Virus record (IMG/VR): IMGVR_UViG_3300017971_000604
Span: 1-32,601 of that record
DNA from: a virus
Reading direction: 5' to 3' (one strand)
DNA length: 32,601 nucleotides
The notes under the pieces are model-generated. The model was not told the origin of the DNA. It was given only the letters and a program-made list of their open reading frames with translations, and did no database searches. Both the position numbers and the translations under genes were made by a program. Shown in pieces: positions 7,239 to 15,093 of this stretch (the first letter of the stretch is position 1; each line of letters begins with the position of its first letter).

Positions 7239-8118
7239 GGAAGCGGAGCGCGGCGATCTCGCCGTGGCGTTGCGCGGGATCCTGCGCCGTCTCGACGCGC
7301 TGGAAAACAGCGCGCTCAGCCGGTCGCGCATGCTCGTCACCGCGGCGCGCAGAGGAATCGAAGGCTTGACGCCGACGGACCCCCGCCCGAGCGATCTTGA
7401 TTTTTTCATCCGCGGAATCGACGCGCAGATGGCGATGCTTGCAGGCGACTTCGAGGACCTGATCGCCGGCTTCGCCGTCGAGGCGGGAAGTCTCGGGGAG
7501 GAATTCGCCGGCGCGCAGCTCAGGGCGCTCGGCATCGATCCCGCGAAATTCGCCGGGCAGGGATTGAGTTCGTCGGAGCTGGTGACGACCGCCAGAGTGC
7601 TCGCGGCCGAGGCGTCCACCGCGATCGGAGAGACCTCCGCGCGGATTCAGGCGGACGTCGCGCGGGCGTTCCTGGCGCCGAAGCCGAAGCTGTCCGAGAT
7701 CCGCAACGCCATCGCGCAGAACCTCATCACGCGCCGGCGGGACGGATCGCTCAGCGGAGCCATTGCGAAGATTGCGACGAAGCTCCGCGGTTCGGTGGGC
7801 GCGATCTTCGGCCAGGCGAGCCAGGCGGTGCAGAAAGCCGCGGAGGAGAGCGGCGAGCCGATCGGGAAGATCTGGGTGAAGAAGCCTCCGCGCGTCCGGC
7901 CGACGCATTCCGAGGCGGCGGCGCGATATCGCGTCAACGGCAATCCCGGCCCGATCCCCATCGACGACTTCTTCGTCGTCGGCGGCGTGAAGCTGCGCTT
8001 CCCCCGCGATCCGCAGGCGGTGAGCGTCGGAGGGTCCGTCGCGGGCGAAGTCGCCAACTGCAAGTGCGAGTGCGTGATCGTGCCGATGCCGAAATCGAAA
8101 GCGAGAAAATCCGCCTGA
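7219..8118 (+). CDS. MuF-like minor head protein
   Basis: The gene overlaps the portal by 20 bases, and its 299-aa product is mostly helical. Its C-terminal 80 residues carry the family signature: WVKKPPRVRPTHSEA, then DDFFVVGGVKLRFPRDPQA, then ANCKCECVIVP. This Arg-x-x-x-His, Gly-Gly, Pro-x-Asp-Pro, Asn-Cys-x-Cys order is typical of the phage Mu gpF / SPP1 gp7 head morphogenesis domain. Such proteins bind the portal, enter the capsid and may be ejected with DNA. No extra C-terminal toxin domain is present. The product ends in a TGATG overlap with the next gene. Confidence 0.85.
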   Translation: MRETPLKEAERGDLAVALRGILRRLDALENSALSRSRMLVTAARRGIEGLTPTDPRPSDLDFFIRGIDAQMAMLAGDFEDLIAGFAVEAGSLGEEFAGAQLRALGIDPAKFAGQGLSSSELVTTARVLAAEASTAIGETSARIQADVARAFLAPKPKLSEIRNAIAQNLITRRRDGSLSGAIAKIATKLRGSVGAIFGQASQAVQKAAEESGEPIGKIWVKKPPRVRPTHSEAAARYRVNGNPGPIPIDDFFVVGGVKLRFPRDPQAVSVGGSVAGEVANCKCECVIVPMPKSKARKSA

Positions 8119-8633
8119 TGCCCACCGAGCGGCAGAAACGGTTGATCGCCCGGCATACCTGCCTCGGCGAGCCGTTTTACAACCGGGACAAGCGCGACGA
8201 CGAGACGCTCTCGGAATTCATGCATCGCATGGGCAGGGAGAAGGGATGGCTCGTCTTCACCTACACCTGCACGATGCCCGCGAAGGGAAACTTCCCGATG
8301 ATGCGGATGGATCACAACTCCGTGTTCATGGCGGACTCCTGGACGTTTCGAGTCGGCGCGCCGGAGCATCTCGCGTGCGTCGCACACGTCACCTATGCGG
8401 CGGCGCCGGACGTGCAGCTCCGTTGCGCGGAAGGTCTCAGGCGGTCCAATCTCATCACGGCCGATCAGCTTGCGAGGGCGAAAAAAGAGATTCTTGAAAA
8501 AAAGACATTGACAGAGCGGGGAATTGCGGCTAAACATTTCACGGGAGGACCGCATGGCGAAGCGCAGCAGAAAGAAGATCAAGGAGACCGAGAAGATCGA
8601 AAAGGTCGAGGAGATCAGCGTCTCTTCGGATGA
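8118..8633 (+). CDS. Hypothetical phage protein in the head module, 171 aa
   Basis: ATG 8118 overlaps the stop of the MuF gene (TGATG), so translation is probably coupled. The N-terminal 130 residues look like a compact alpha/beta protein with many Met, Tyr and Phe residues (FTYTCTMPAKGNFPMMRMDH). The last 27 residues overlap the start of the next gene and have shadow-like composition, so the true C-terminus may have lengthened by loss of a stop. I recognise no family. The promoter-like site at 8508 lies within its 3' end. Confidence 0.6.
   Translation: MPTERQKRLIARHTCLGEPFYNRDKRDDETLSEFMHRMGREKGWLVFTYTCTMPAKGNFPMMRMDHNSVFMADSWTFRVGAPEHLACVAHVTYAAAPDVQLRCAEGLRRSNLITADQLARAKKEILEKKTLTERGIAAKHFTGGPHGEAQQKEDQGDREDRKGRGDQRLFG
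8508..8536 (+). promoter_or_regulatory. Promoter-like site before the gene at 8554
   Basis: A perfect TTGACA (8508-8513) is followed after exactly 17 bases by TAAACA (8531-8536). The local A-rich tract at 8481-8507 could act as an UP-like element. Transcription would begin near 8543 and run into the 8554 gene and the protease/capsid gene, giving extra capsid mRNA. Confidence 0.55.
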
Positions 8634-9201
8634 GGTTGTCGTCGGCGGCGACGAGAAGCCGCTGACCGCGGACGAGCGGGCGGAACTCGTCCGGTTGCGT
8701 CGCCAAGTGCGCGCCCATGCGGAAGCGGAGGCGGAAAAGCTGGAAGGTCCCGTCTCTCCGATCGGCGACGAGAAGCTTTCCCCGCACGTCACCGCCGCGG
8801 CGGAACTCATCTACGAGCGCAACACGCTCAAGCGCGACGCGTTCCTGGCGAAGCGCGACGGGAAGATGATCGACTACGAGGAGAAGATGAAGTCCGTGCA
8901 CGATCTCGAGCGCAAGGCTGCGGAGCACTGCGCGAAGGTGGCGTGCGTGCCCGTCGAGCGGATCGTCTGCGCCGAACGGCGCGCGAACGGCAGGACCGAG
9001 AAGATCGACTACGGGATCAATGTCCGCGACGGTCTTCTCCGGATCGTCCTGACGAACGGCTCGCGGCTCAAGATCGACGTGGCGAACTACGCCCGGGCCA
9101 AGTGGGACTACGTGCACGATTCGGACGGCCGGGTTGTCGGACCGAACCGCACGCCCGCCAAGTGGCGCGGCAGGCCGCAGCAGGCCGTGCTTCGCGGATA
9201 G
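8554..9201 (+). CDS. Hypothetical head-module protein with charged N-terminal coil, 215 aa
   Basis: ATG 8554 follows GGGAGGA at 8543-8549. The first 30 residues are Lys/Glu-rich (KKIKETEKIEKVEEI); a second charged helical stretch covers roughly 40-70. The C-terminal 90 residues appear to be a small beta-rich domain (GLLRIVLTNGSRLKID, then YARAKWDYVHDSDGRVVGPN). It lies between MuF and protease/capsid, so a scaffolding or accessory head role is possible, but no family is recognised. It has its own promoter-like site upstream. Confidence 0.65.
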   Translation: MAKRSRKKIKETEKIEKVEEISVSSDEVVVGGDEKPLTADERAELVRLRRQVRAHAEAEAEKLEGPVSPIGDEKLSPHVTAAAELIYERNTLKRDAFLAKRDGKMIDYEEKMKSVHDLERKAAEHCAKVACVPVERIVCAERRANGRTEKIDYGINVRDGLLRIVLTNGSRLKIDVANYARAKWDYVHDSDGRVVGPNRTPAKWRGRPQQAVLRG

Positions 9202-9227
9202 CCTGAGAGGAGAGAGAGGGCAGTAAC

Positions 9228-12137
9228 ATGCTGAGCGCAGTCCGCCGGTGGTTCTCAAGCCTGCGGGAGTCGTCCCCCCTCAAGGAGATGATCCGAAAAG
9301 AAGGCGGCCAGTGGTGCGTCTACAGCGCGGACGGATCGGAGAAGCTCGGCTGCCACGACACCGAAGCGGCGGCGCAGGCGCAGCTCGCCGCGATCGAGAT
9401 CCGCAAGATGGGCGAGGCGAATCCCGACGCGCTCGTCCCGAACGACCTTCTGCGCCGCGCGTGTCCCAAGTGCGCCGCGTTCGTCGAGGCGCAGGGCTGG
9501 AAAGGGCTCAAGGCTCGGGCGATCAAGGAGCAGGCGATCGATCCCGCTGCGGTCTGCGGCGACCTCTGGTTCAACGGCACCGATCAGCAGCGGTCGGCGT
9601 TCGCCGGCGGTTCCGCAGGACGGGGCCGCACCGAGAAGCCGCCCGAGGCGTGGTGGAACGACTGCCTGGCGAAAATTCAGGCGGCGACTCCCACGTCCTC
9701 GAAGGAGTCGGGCCGTGCGCCGATGGGGTCGATGCGCTTCCTCGCCGAAGCGGAGCGCGACGCAGACGATCCCCGCGGTTCCGTCTGGGACGTCATGCTG
9801 ATCTCGGCGGGTCTGAGCGACAACCTCGATCCCATGACGCGCCGTCCGCGCTACTACTCTGAAGCCGCGCTTCGCAAAGCCGCCGAGGAGAAGGTCTTCG
9901 AGGGGAAGCCCGCGTTCATCTTCGAGTGGGAGACTCCGCGCGGAGTGAACGCCAACCACACCCCGGACGGTGTGTCGGTGCATCAGTTTCCCCGGCAGAA
10001 GGTCGGGTGGTACGACGACACCCGGTTCGGCGAGGCGGGCGGCGAAAAGGGGCTTCTCGCGCGGCTGCACTTGGTGGACGTGGACCTGCGGCAGCCGCTC
10101 GTCGAGGCGTGGGACCAAGGCAACAAAAATTTCCTCGAGCTTTCGATCAACGCCGGCGGGACCGTCGTCGAATCCGTCATCGATGGAATCCCGGTCGCCG
10201 AAGTGGTGGAGATCAAAGTCGGGGATTCCGTGGACCTGGTATCCGAAGGGGCTCGGGGTGGCAAGCTCCTGCGCCTCGTGGCGTCAAAATCTTTTTTTGA
10301 AGGGGGAGTCATGAACAGGGAAATCGCAATCCGCTTCCTGCAGAAGCATTACCCGAAGCTCTGCGAGGGACAGGACCTCTCGAAGATTTCGGACGAGGAT
10401 CTCGGGAAGCTCTACAACGCCGCGCTTGCCGAGCAGGACGGCCCGAGCGTGAAGCCCGTCGAGGGACGCGGCTTCTGCATCGTCGCCGCGGACGGCACCG
10501 TCGGCGAATGCTTCATCGACGAGGAAGCCGCGAAGGCGGCGCTCGCCAAGATGCAGGGCAACGGCGGCGGACAGTCGGCCGCAGAGGGTCAACCGAATCA
10601 TCAGCCCGCAGCGACCACGACCACGACTCAGACCACCAAGAAGGTCGAGACCTCTCCCGCGAGCACCCCGCCCGCGACCGTCACCGAGAGCAAGGTGGAC
10701 GAGATCGTCGGCAGGCGCGTGGAGAAGGCGATCGCCGCGGCCCTCTGGCCCGGACAGGTCGACACCCTTCTCGCCGAGGCGAAGCTGCCCGCAGATCAGG
10801 CGCAGTACCTGCGGGAATCCTTCCTCGGCCGCGTCGGGGATCGCAAGAGCCTCTCGGCCGAGATCGCACGGACGAAGAAGCTGCTCGGCATGGCGGCCGA
10901 CGCCAGCGCGCAGGCCAGCAGACTCGAAGAGGGTTTCTCTGCGACGGTCACCGAGGATCACCTCGACAAGGTCGTCAAGGGCCTCCGCGGATCGATGCGG
11001 GAGTGCCGCGAGGACCTCTCCCGCGACAAGGTGATGATCGACAAGGTACAGCCGTTCCGGAGCCTCAAGCGGGCCTACCAGGAAGCCACCGGCGACTACC
11101 GGTCGCAGGGGATGGCGCAGGCCCGCCGGATGCTCGAGGGCGCGGCGTTCGCAAGCCACTTCTTCGGCAACTGCGAGGTCGGCGAGCGGCAGAGGAAGGA
11201 GCGGCAGGGCAGGCTCAAGGAAGCCCTGACCGTCGCTTCGTGGGCGCAGGTCCTCGGCGACGCGCTCGAGAAGGAGCGGCTCGACGTGGCGGAAGCGGAA
11301 GACCTCAACAAGTGGAAAAAGCTCGGCTTCGACGTGTCGACCTCCGACAACCTTTATCGGAAGAAACGGATTCGGATCGGAGGGTACGGCACCGTCCCGA
11401 CGATCGCCGAAGGCGCGGCGTATCCCGCGGCCGTGAGTCCCACGGACCAGCAGGTCCAGATCGACCTCACGAAGCGCGGATTCACCGACGAGGTCACGAT
11501 CGAGATGATGCTCCGCGACCAGCTCAACATGATCGCGGAACTCCCGAACCGGATGATCCGCGCCGGGAAGCTGACGCTGCAGCAGGACGTTTTCAACATC
11601 CTGGTGGCGAACCAGAATCTGACGTTCGACAACGACGTCACGGCGCTGTTCACCGTGGCGCATGCGAACATCAACACGAACGCGCTCTCGCGCACGCAGG
11701 TCATCGCCGGAATCGAGGCGATGATGGCGCAGCTGCAGTACGGCTCGACCATCGACCGGCTGGCCGAGGCGAACATGCCCGACCTGCTCCTGGTGGATTT
11801 CGGGCAGTGGGACCAGGCGAACGAGATCGTCAAGGCCCCGTTCGAGTTCGGCACTGCGAACCAGTTCGAATTGCCCTCCAACATCAAGGGCGTCATCAAG
11901 GAGGTCGTGTTGATCTCGCACACGACGGACCTCAACGACTGGTTCCTCGTCAACAGCCGCGGGAAGACCGGCGAGATCATCTTCCTCGACGGCATGGAGG
12001 AGCCGGAGATCTTCGTGCAGGACATGCCGAACGTCGGGAGCATGTTCACCGCCGACAAGGTGACGTACAAGCTGCGTCACTGGTGGGGCCGCGCGCCGCT
12101 CGACTTCCGTCCCTACTACGGCGGGATCGTGACGTAG
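9228..12137 (+). CDS. Prohead protease / major capsid protein in one reading frame
   Basis: The 969-aa frame divides in two. Residues about 1-361 form a prohead protease region: a small domain (24-58), a linker, then YYSEAALRKAA, GLLARLHLV, NKNFLELSINAGG and GDSVDLVSEGARGG, as in capsid maturation proteases. Residues 362 onward are scaffold plus coat: a charged helical stretch followed by an HK97-fold-like coat with GTVPTIAEGAAYP, AHANINTNALSR and a conserved aromatic end (HWWGRAPLDFRPYYGG). Met362 (base 10311) has its own strong ribosome binding site, AGGGGGAG at 10301-10308, so a 608-aa capsid precursor can be made alone. Fusion in frame depends on a T7 run at 10292-10298. Catalytic residues cannot be assigned with certainty. 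Confidence 0.85.
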   Translation: MLSAVRRWFSSLRESSPLKEMIRKEGGQWCVYSADGSEKLGCHDTEAAAQAQLAAIEIRKMGEANPDALVPNDLLRRACPKCAAFVEAQGWKGLKARAIKEQAIDPAAVCGDLWFNGTDQQRSAFAGGSAGRGRTEKPPEAWWNDCLAKIQAATPTSSKESGRAPMGSMRFLAEAERDADDPRGSVWDVMLISAGLSDNLDPMTRRPRYYSEAALRKAAEEKVFEGKPAFIFEWETPRGVNANHTPDGVSVHQFPRQKVGWYDDTRFGEAGGEKGLLARLHLVDVDLRQPLVEAWDQGNKNFLELSINAGGTVVESVIDGIPVAEVVEIKVGDSVDLVSEGARGGKLLRLVASKSFFEGGVMNREIAIRFLQKHYPKLCEGQDLSKISDEDLGKLYNAALAEQDGPSVKPVEGRGFCIVAADGTVGECFIDEEAAKAALAKMQGNGGGQSAAEGQPNHQPAATTTTTQTTKKVETSPASTPPATVTESKVDEIVGRRVEKAIAAALWPGQVDTLLAEAKLPADQAQYLRESFLGRVGDRKSLSAEIARTKKLLGMAADASAQASRLEEGFSATVTEDHLDKVVKGLRGSMRECREDLSRDKVMIDKVQPFRSLKRAYQEATGDYRSQGMAQARRMLEGAAFASHFFGNCEVGERQRKERQGRLKEALTVASWAQVLGDALEKERLDVAEAEDLNKWKKLGFDVSTSDNLYRKKRIRIGGYGTVPTIAEGAAYPAAVSPTDQQVQIDLTKRGFTDEVTIEMMLRDQLNMIAELPNRMIRAGKLTLQQDVFNILVANQNLTFDNDVTALFTVAHANINTNALSRTQVIAGIEAMMAQLQYGSTIDRLAEANMPDLLLVDFGQWDQANEIVKAPFEFGTANQFELPSNIKGVIKEVVLISHTTDLNDWFLVNSRGKTGEIIFLDGMEEPEIFVQDMPNVGSMFTADKVTYKLRHWWGRAPLDFRPYYGGIVT
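10292..10313 (+). promoter_or_regulatory. T7 slip-prone run, ribosome binding site and internal start of the capsid gene
   Basis: Seven consecutive T at 10292-10298 are followed by AGGGGGAG (10301-10308) and ATG (10311-10313). With seven T the protease frame continues into the capsid; with eight T the next codon is TGA (10298-10300 in present numbering), ending the protease just before the capsid start. This is either slippage control or a homopolymer error in the sequence. Confidence 0.7.
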
Positions 12138-12158
12138 CGATCGGAATCGCGTGAAACC

Positions 12159-12187
12159 AAGCCCCGGCCTGCCGGGCCGGGGCTTTT
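12159..12187 (+). terminator. Rho-independent terminator after the capsid gene
   Basis: A perfect 11-bp stem pairs 12159-12169 with 12175-12185 around the loop TGCCG, and the T-tract TTTT covers 12184-12187. It sits 22 bases after the capsid stop. It could set the ratio of capsid to downstream head-completion mRNA by partial read-through. Confidence 0.85.
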
Positions 12188-12220
12188 GGAAAAATCGGGA
12201 CTCCAACAGGAGGTGGAAAA

Positions 12221-12631
12221 ATGGCCTGGTCAACCGTCAACATTTCCGGCGGGAACCGCGTGGCGAGCTTCTCGGGGTCGTTCCCGACGCTGGCCTCGGC
12301 CGCCGTCTCGGGCATTCCACTGCTCGAATGGCCCGCGGGCATCGGGCAGGGAAGGCTCATCAGCTTCCAGCAGGGCGCCGACGCGATCAGCGCCGCGGTG
12401 TCTGTGCTCAGCCGTCTCAGAAGGTACGACGCGAGCGCCGCGTCGACGGCGTTCGCGGTCGGCGCGGGCAAGACGATCCCCGCCGACGACTTCACCGTGA
12501 TCGACATCAACGACACGGACACGGTTGCCGGCGAGGAGATCTTCGACGCGGGAGATCGGTTGCTCCTCGACAAGAACGACGGCGGGTCCGTCACCCGCGG
12601 TCAGTGGCACGCGATCTTCGCGCTCCCGTAA
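12221..12631 (+). CDS. Hypothetical virion protein, head decoration candidate, 136 aa
   Basis: The ATG follows AGGAGGT at 12208-12214, a near-perfect ribosome binding site that suggests high expression. The protein is small, beta-rich and low in Lys (LLEWPAGIGQGRLISFQQG, then DDFTVIDINDTDTVAG). It directly follows the capsid gene and its terminator, the usual site of decoration or stabilising proteins. That role is inferred from size and position only. Confidence 0.6.
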   Translation: MAWSTVNISGGNRVASFSGSFPTLASAAVSGIPLLEWPAGIGQGRLISFQQGADAISAAVSVLSRLRRYDASAASTAFAVGAGKTIPADDFTVIDINDTDTVAGEEIFDAGDRLLLDKNDGGSVTRGQWHAIFALP

Positions 12632-12643
12632 GGAGACGAGCCG

Positions 12644-13018
12644 GTGTCTTGGAAGGCAAATCTCGTCGAAGGCGGCGTCCTGGTCGAATCGCCCGGCATC
12701 GCGGCGGGCGGGATCGCCAGCGGCCAGCACGTCATCGTGTCGGCGGGCGATCTTCCGCCAGGGATCTCGCGCAATTCCCGCTGCTGGGGGATCGCATACT
12801 TCCACTGGACCAAGGGTGCCGCGACGAAGGCGGCGATCCTCGACGGCGGGGGGAACGTCGTCCTGCAGGAGTTCGACAGCAACATCCTGATTGACCGCGA
12901 AGTGGTCGCCTCGATCACGCCGAACTCGAGTCTCGTGATCTCCGCGACGGGCTCGGGTTCGGCTTTTACAATGCGCGCCGTCCCGATCAACCGGACGCTG
13001 CAGTTCAAGCAGCTCTGA
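12644..13018 (+). CDS. Hypothetical virion protein, 124 aa
   Basis: GTG 12644 follows AAGGAG at 12630-12635. The product is beta-rich with Gly/Ser/Ile patterning (IAAGGIASGQHVIVSAGDLP) and no charged coil or membrane helix. Together with the gene before it, it may be a decoration or head-fibre protein. No family is recognised. Confidence 0.6.
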   Translation: MSWKANLVEGGVLVESPGIAAGGIASGQHVIVSAGDLPPGISRNSRCWGIAYFHWTKGAATKAAILDGGGNVVLQEFDSNILIDREVVASITPNSSLVISATGSGSAFTMRAVPINRTLQFKQL

Positions 13019-13056
13019 TCTTCCGCCAACGGTGGGGGCTTACACGGAGGTTTCGC

Positions 13057-13749
13057 ATGGCCTTCACGTTGGATCTTTCCTCGGCGTTGCGCGTCATCAA
13101 GCGCAAAGCCCGCGTGGGATCGGACCTCCTTCCCGACGCCGAGGCGACGGAATCCCTCTCCGACGCGCTCGAGGAGTACAGCGGCGATTCCGAGCGCATC
13201 CTCGCGACCGACGTGTCGGGGACGGGAAGCGTCTTCGACCTCCCCGCGACGTTCGTCGAGGGCTGGTCGACGATCAAGAGCGTCGAGAGCCCCATCGGCA
13301 GCCGGCCTCCGATCTATCTCGTCGAGGGCAGCGACTACGAGGTCGTCCATACCGGGTCGGGGACGAAGATCCAGTTCGTGAGCGTGAATCCCAGCCTGCC
13401 GTTCCGTGTGAGCTATCGCGCGTTACACACGATCGACGGGCTCGAGAGCGAGACGTCGACGACCGTCCCGGCGGCGCATCGAAAAGCCGTGATCCTGCTC
13501 GCGGTCCACTACGCCGCGCTTTCGATGGCGATGAACTACGCGGGAACTTCAACTCCGCAGAACTCCGGCGACACCGTGAACTACCGCACGAAGGAACAGG
13601 AGTGGCGGTCGATCGCCAAGGAGTACCGGGAGCGGTACGACAAGGTGGTCAAGGAGAACGATGAGGCGGCGGCGTTCATCCTCGACGTGGAGGTCCCGCG
13701 GACTGCGGGGGTGCTGCCTCGACTCTGGCACATGCGCCGATGGACGTAA
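13057..13749 (+). CDS. Head-tail adaptor-like protein, 230 aa
   Basis: GGAGGT lies 5 bases before the ATG. The product begins with helices (LSSALRVIKRKARVG), then a beta sandwich-like middle with YLVEGSDYEVVHTG and KIQFVSVNPSLPFRVSYRA, and ends in helices including HRKAVILLAVHYAALSMAMNY and KEQEWRSIAKEYRERYDKVV. This helix-beta-helix layout and the position after the capsid match head-completion adaptors that bind the portal (gp6/gp15 type). It overlaps the next gene by 10 bases. The call is based on architecture and position. Confidence 0.65.
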   Translation: MAFTLDLSSALRVIKRKARVGSDLLPDAEATESLSDALEEYSGDSERILATDVSGTGSVFDLPATFVEGWSTIKSVESPIGSRPPIYLVEGSDYEVVHTGSGTKIQFVSVNPSLPFRVSYRALHTIDGLESETSTTVPAAHRKAVILLAVHYAALSMAMNYAGTSTPQNSGDTVNYRTKEQEWRSIAKEYRERYDKVVKENDEAAAFILDVEVPRTAGVLPRLWHMRRWT

Positions 13750-14105
13750 TCGAATACAAATCGCTGGCGAAAGTCAAATCGATCGAAGGATCGATGGATT
13801 TCACGGTGTTCGTCGAGCTTTCCGCCGAGCCTTCCGTGGAATGGTGGGACCGCTTCCGCGCGGAGATGCGCTTGAGCCCCTTCTGCCCGGCGTGCGCGCG
13901 CGACGGCGAGACCGGCCTGGCGTTCGTGAGCGGTCACGCGGCGATCCGGTACAGGATCGACGGGCTCCGGCGCGTCATCAGCCGGGTGAACAACACCTTC
14001 CGGCCGCGAAGAGTAATCGAGGTCATCCCCTCGAGCGGCAAGGCCGTGCATCTCGGACCGACGGCGGAGGAGATCGAAGCCGCGCTCAGAGAGGACGGAT
14101 ACTGA
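13740..14105 (+). CDS. Hypothetical head-tail connector region protein, 121 aa
   Basis: The ATG lies inside the end of the adaptor gene; the stop overlaps the next start (TGATG). The protein contains a central Cys pair (FCPAC) and an alpha/beta pattern, with YRIDGLRRVISRVNNTFRPR in the C-terminal half. It lies among neck proteins, so a head-closure role is plausible, but no family is recognised. Confidence 0.55.
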   Translation: MDVIEYKSLAKVKSIEGSMDFTVFVELSAEPSVEWWDRFRAEMRLSPFCPACARDGETGLAFVSGHAAIRYRIDGLRRVISRVNNTFRPRRVIEVIPSSGKAVHLGPTAEEIEAALREDGY

Positions 14106-14587
14106 TGGCGTGGAGTCGATCCATAGACGCCGAGGTGACCGCGATCAAGGACCGGCTCGAGCAGGCCGACTTGTGCAAGTACGCCGGGCGCGTGCTGCGG
14201 AGACCCAAGAACGCCGTGTACGAATCCGATCTGCGCGAGAACTTCATCGACGAGGACGGGGTGCTCCGGGCGACGCTCATCACCGGGCCGAACGCGCGCG
14301 CCTTCGAGGACGAGGCGACGCGGCGCGTCTGGCGGTTGAGCACCTACACGCTCGTCCATATGCTTGCGTTCAATGAGGAGGATCGCAGCGCCGACCGGTT
14401 CCGGGACGAGATGGAAGCGATCCATGGATTTCTCTCGTTCGATCCCGTCGTCTTCGGCGTGCCGCACAGACCAGAGGCGCAGCGCCTGCCCGAGAGCGCC
14501 GACGTGGACGGCGAGATCGTGACGACGGGAGACCGGATTCTCCACTCCGGCGCCATCGAACTCACGCTGGAGGCGTACACGACATGA
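14105..14587 (+). CDS. Tail completion/terminator-region protein, 160 aa
   Basis: ATG 14105 overlaps the preceding stop and the product ends in an ATGA overlap with the next gene. An N-terminal helix (SIDAEVTAIKDRLEQ) is followed by strands and a helical STYTLVHMLAFNEEDRSADR segment, and it ends with GAIELTLEAY, resembling the last strand of small tail-terminator or tail-completion proteins. Position between connector and neck protein supports this. The family remains tentative. Confidence 0.55.
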   Translation: MAWSRSIDAEVTAIKDRLEQADLCKYAGRVLRRPKNAVYESDLRENFIDEDGVLRATLITGPNARAFEDEATRRVWRLSTYTLVHMLAFNEEDRSADRFRDEMEAIHGFLSFDPVVFGVPHRPEAQRLPESADVDGEIVTTGDRILHSGAIELTLEAYTT

Positions 14588-15093
14588 GCGCGACGGCGGC
14601 CCCGACGTTCATCGACATCCGCGTGAGCGGATGGCTCAAGAAGAAACGCAGCCGCGACGTTCTCTGGGCGATCGAAAACGGGATGCTTCTGGGCGCCCGG
14701 CTTGCGGTTCCGCGCGTGCGGAGCTTCACGCCCGTTGATCGGACGTTTCTGATCAACGGCTGGCAGGTCAACATGCGCAAACGGCCGCGAAGGGTGATGA
14801 TCGTGAACACCAACGCTCCGGGAAAGGTCGGCGCGATGGAACGCGGCAGGCGCGCCGGAGCGAAGTTCCCGCCCGTGGGCGCGATCCGCGGCTGGGTCAA
14901 CCGGAAACTCGGGCTCACGGGCTCCAAGATGCGGTCCGTGGCGTACCTGATCGGCCGAAAGATCCATCTTCGCGGCATCAAGGTGCCTCTCCAGGTGAGC
15001 GGCAAGGGCGCGATGCTCGCGCGGACCGTCCGGTTTCTCGGCGCGGGATTTTTCGCCAACATCGTCGCGAACGAGGTTCGGAGGCTCAGATAA
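14584..15093 (+). CDS. HK97 gp10-like neck protein, 169 aa
   Basis: The product shows the usual order of the HK97 gp10-like family: a helix with AIENGMLLGARLAVPRVRS, FTPVDRTFLINGWQV (the 'trts/d.G.L..s' position), MIVNTNAP, then an ERGRRAG stretch with pPVGAIRGWV and late helices (AYLIGRKIHLRGIK). These proteins join the head completion complex to the tail tube. It is strongly basic. It overlaps both neighbours by a few bases (ATGA in, TAATG out), consistent with translation from one message. Confidence 0.75.
   Translation: MSATAAPTFIDIRVSGWLKKKRSRDVLWAIENGMLLGARLAVPRVRSFTPVDRTFLINGWQVNMRKRPRRVMIVNTNAPGKVGAMERGRRAGAKFPPVGAIRGWVNRKLGLTGSKMRSVAYLIGRKIHLRGIKVPLQVSGKGAMLARTVRFLGAGFFANIVANEVRRLR

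Noticed and set aside
5580-7619. Long minus-strand open frame of 679 codons opposite the portal gene
   Set aside because: It is the mirror of strongly biased G/C third positions in the portal; its translation is Arg/Leu/Asp-rich without any fold pattern, and the portal on the + strand is convincing.
10508-12154. Second + strand frame of 548 codons inside the protease/capsid gene
   Set aside because: Arg/Gly/Asp-rich shadow in another frame; the capsid frame shows clear protein features throughout.
10284-12233. Minus-strand open frame of 649 codons opposite the capsid
   Set aside because: Composition is typical of antisense shadow frames, and it covers the capsid terminator and the whole coat domain.
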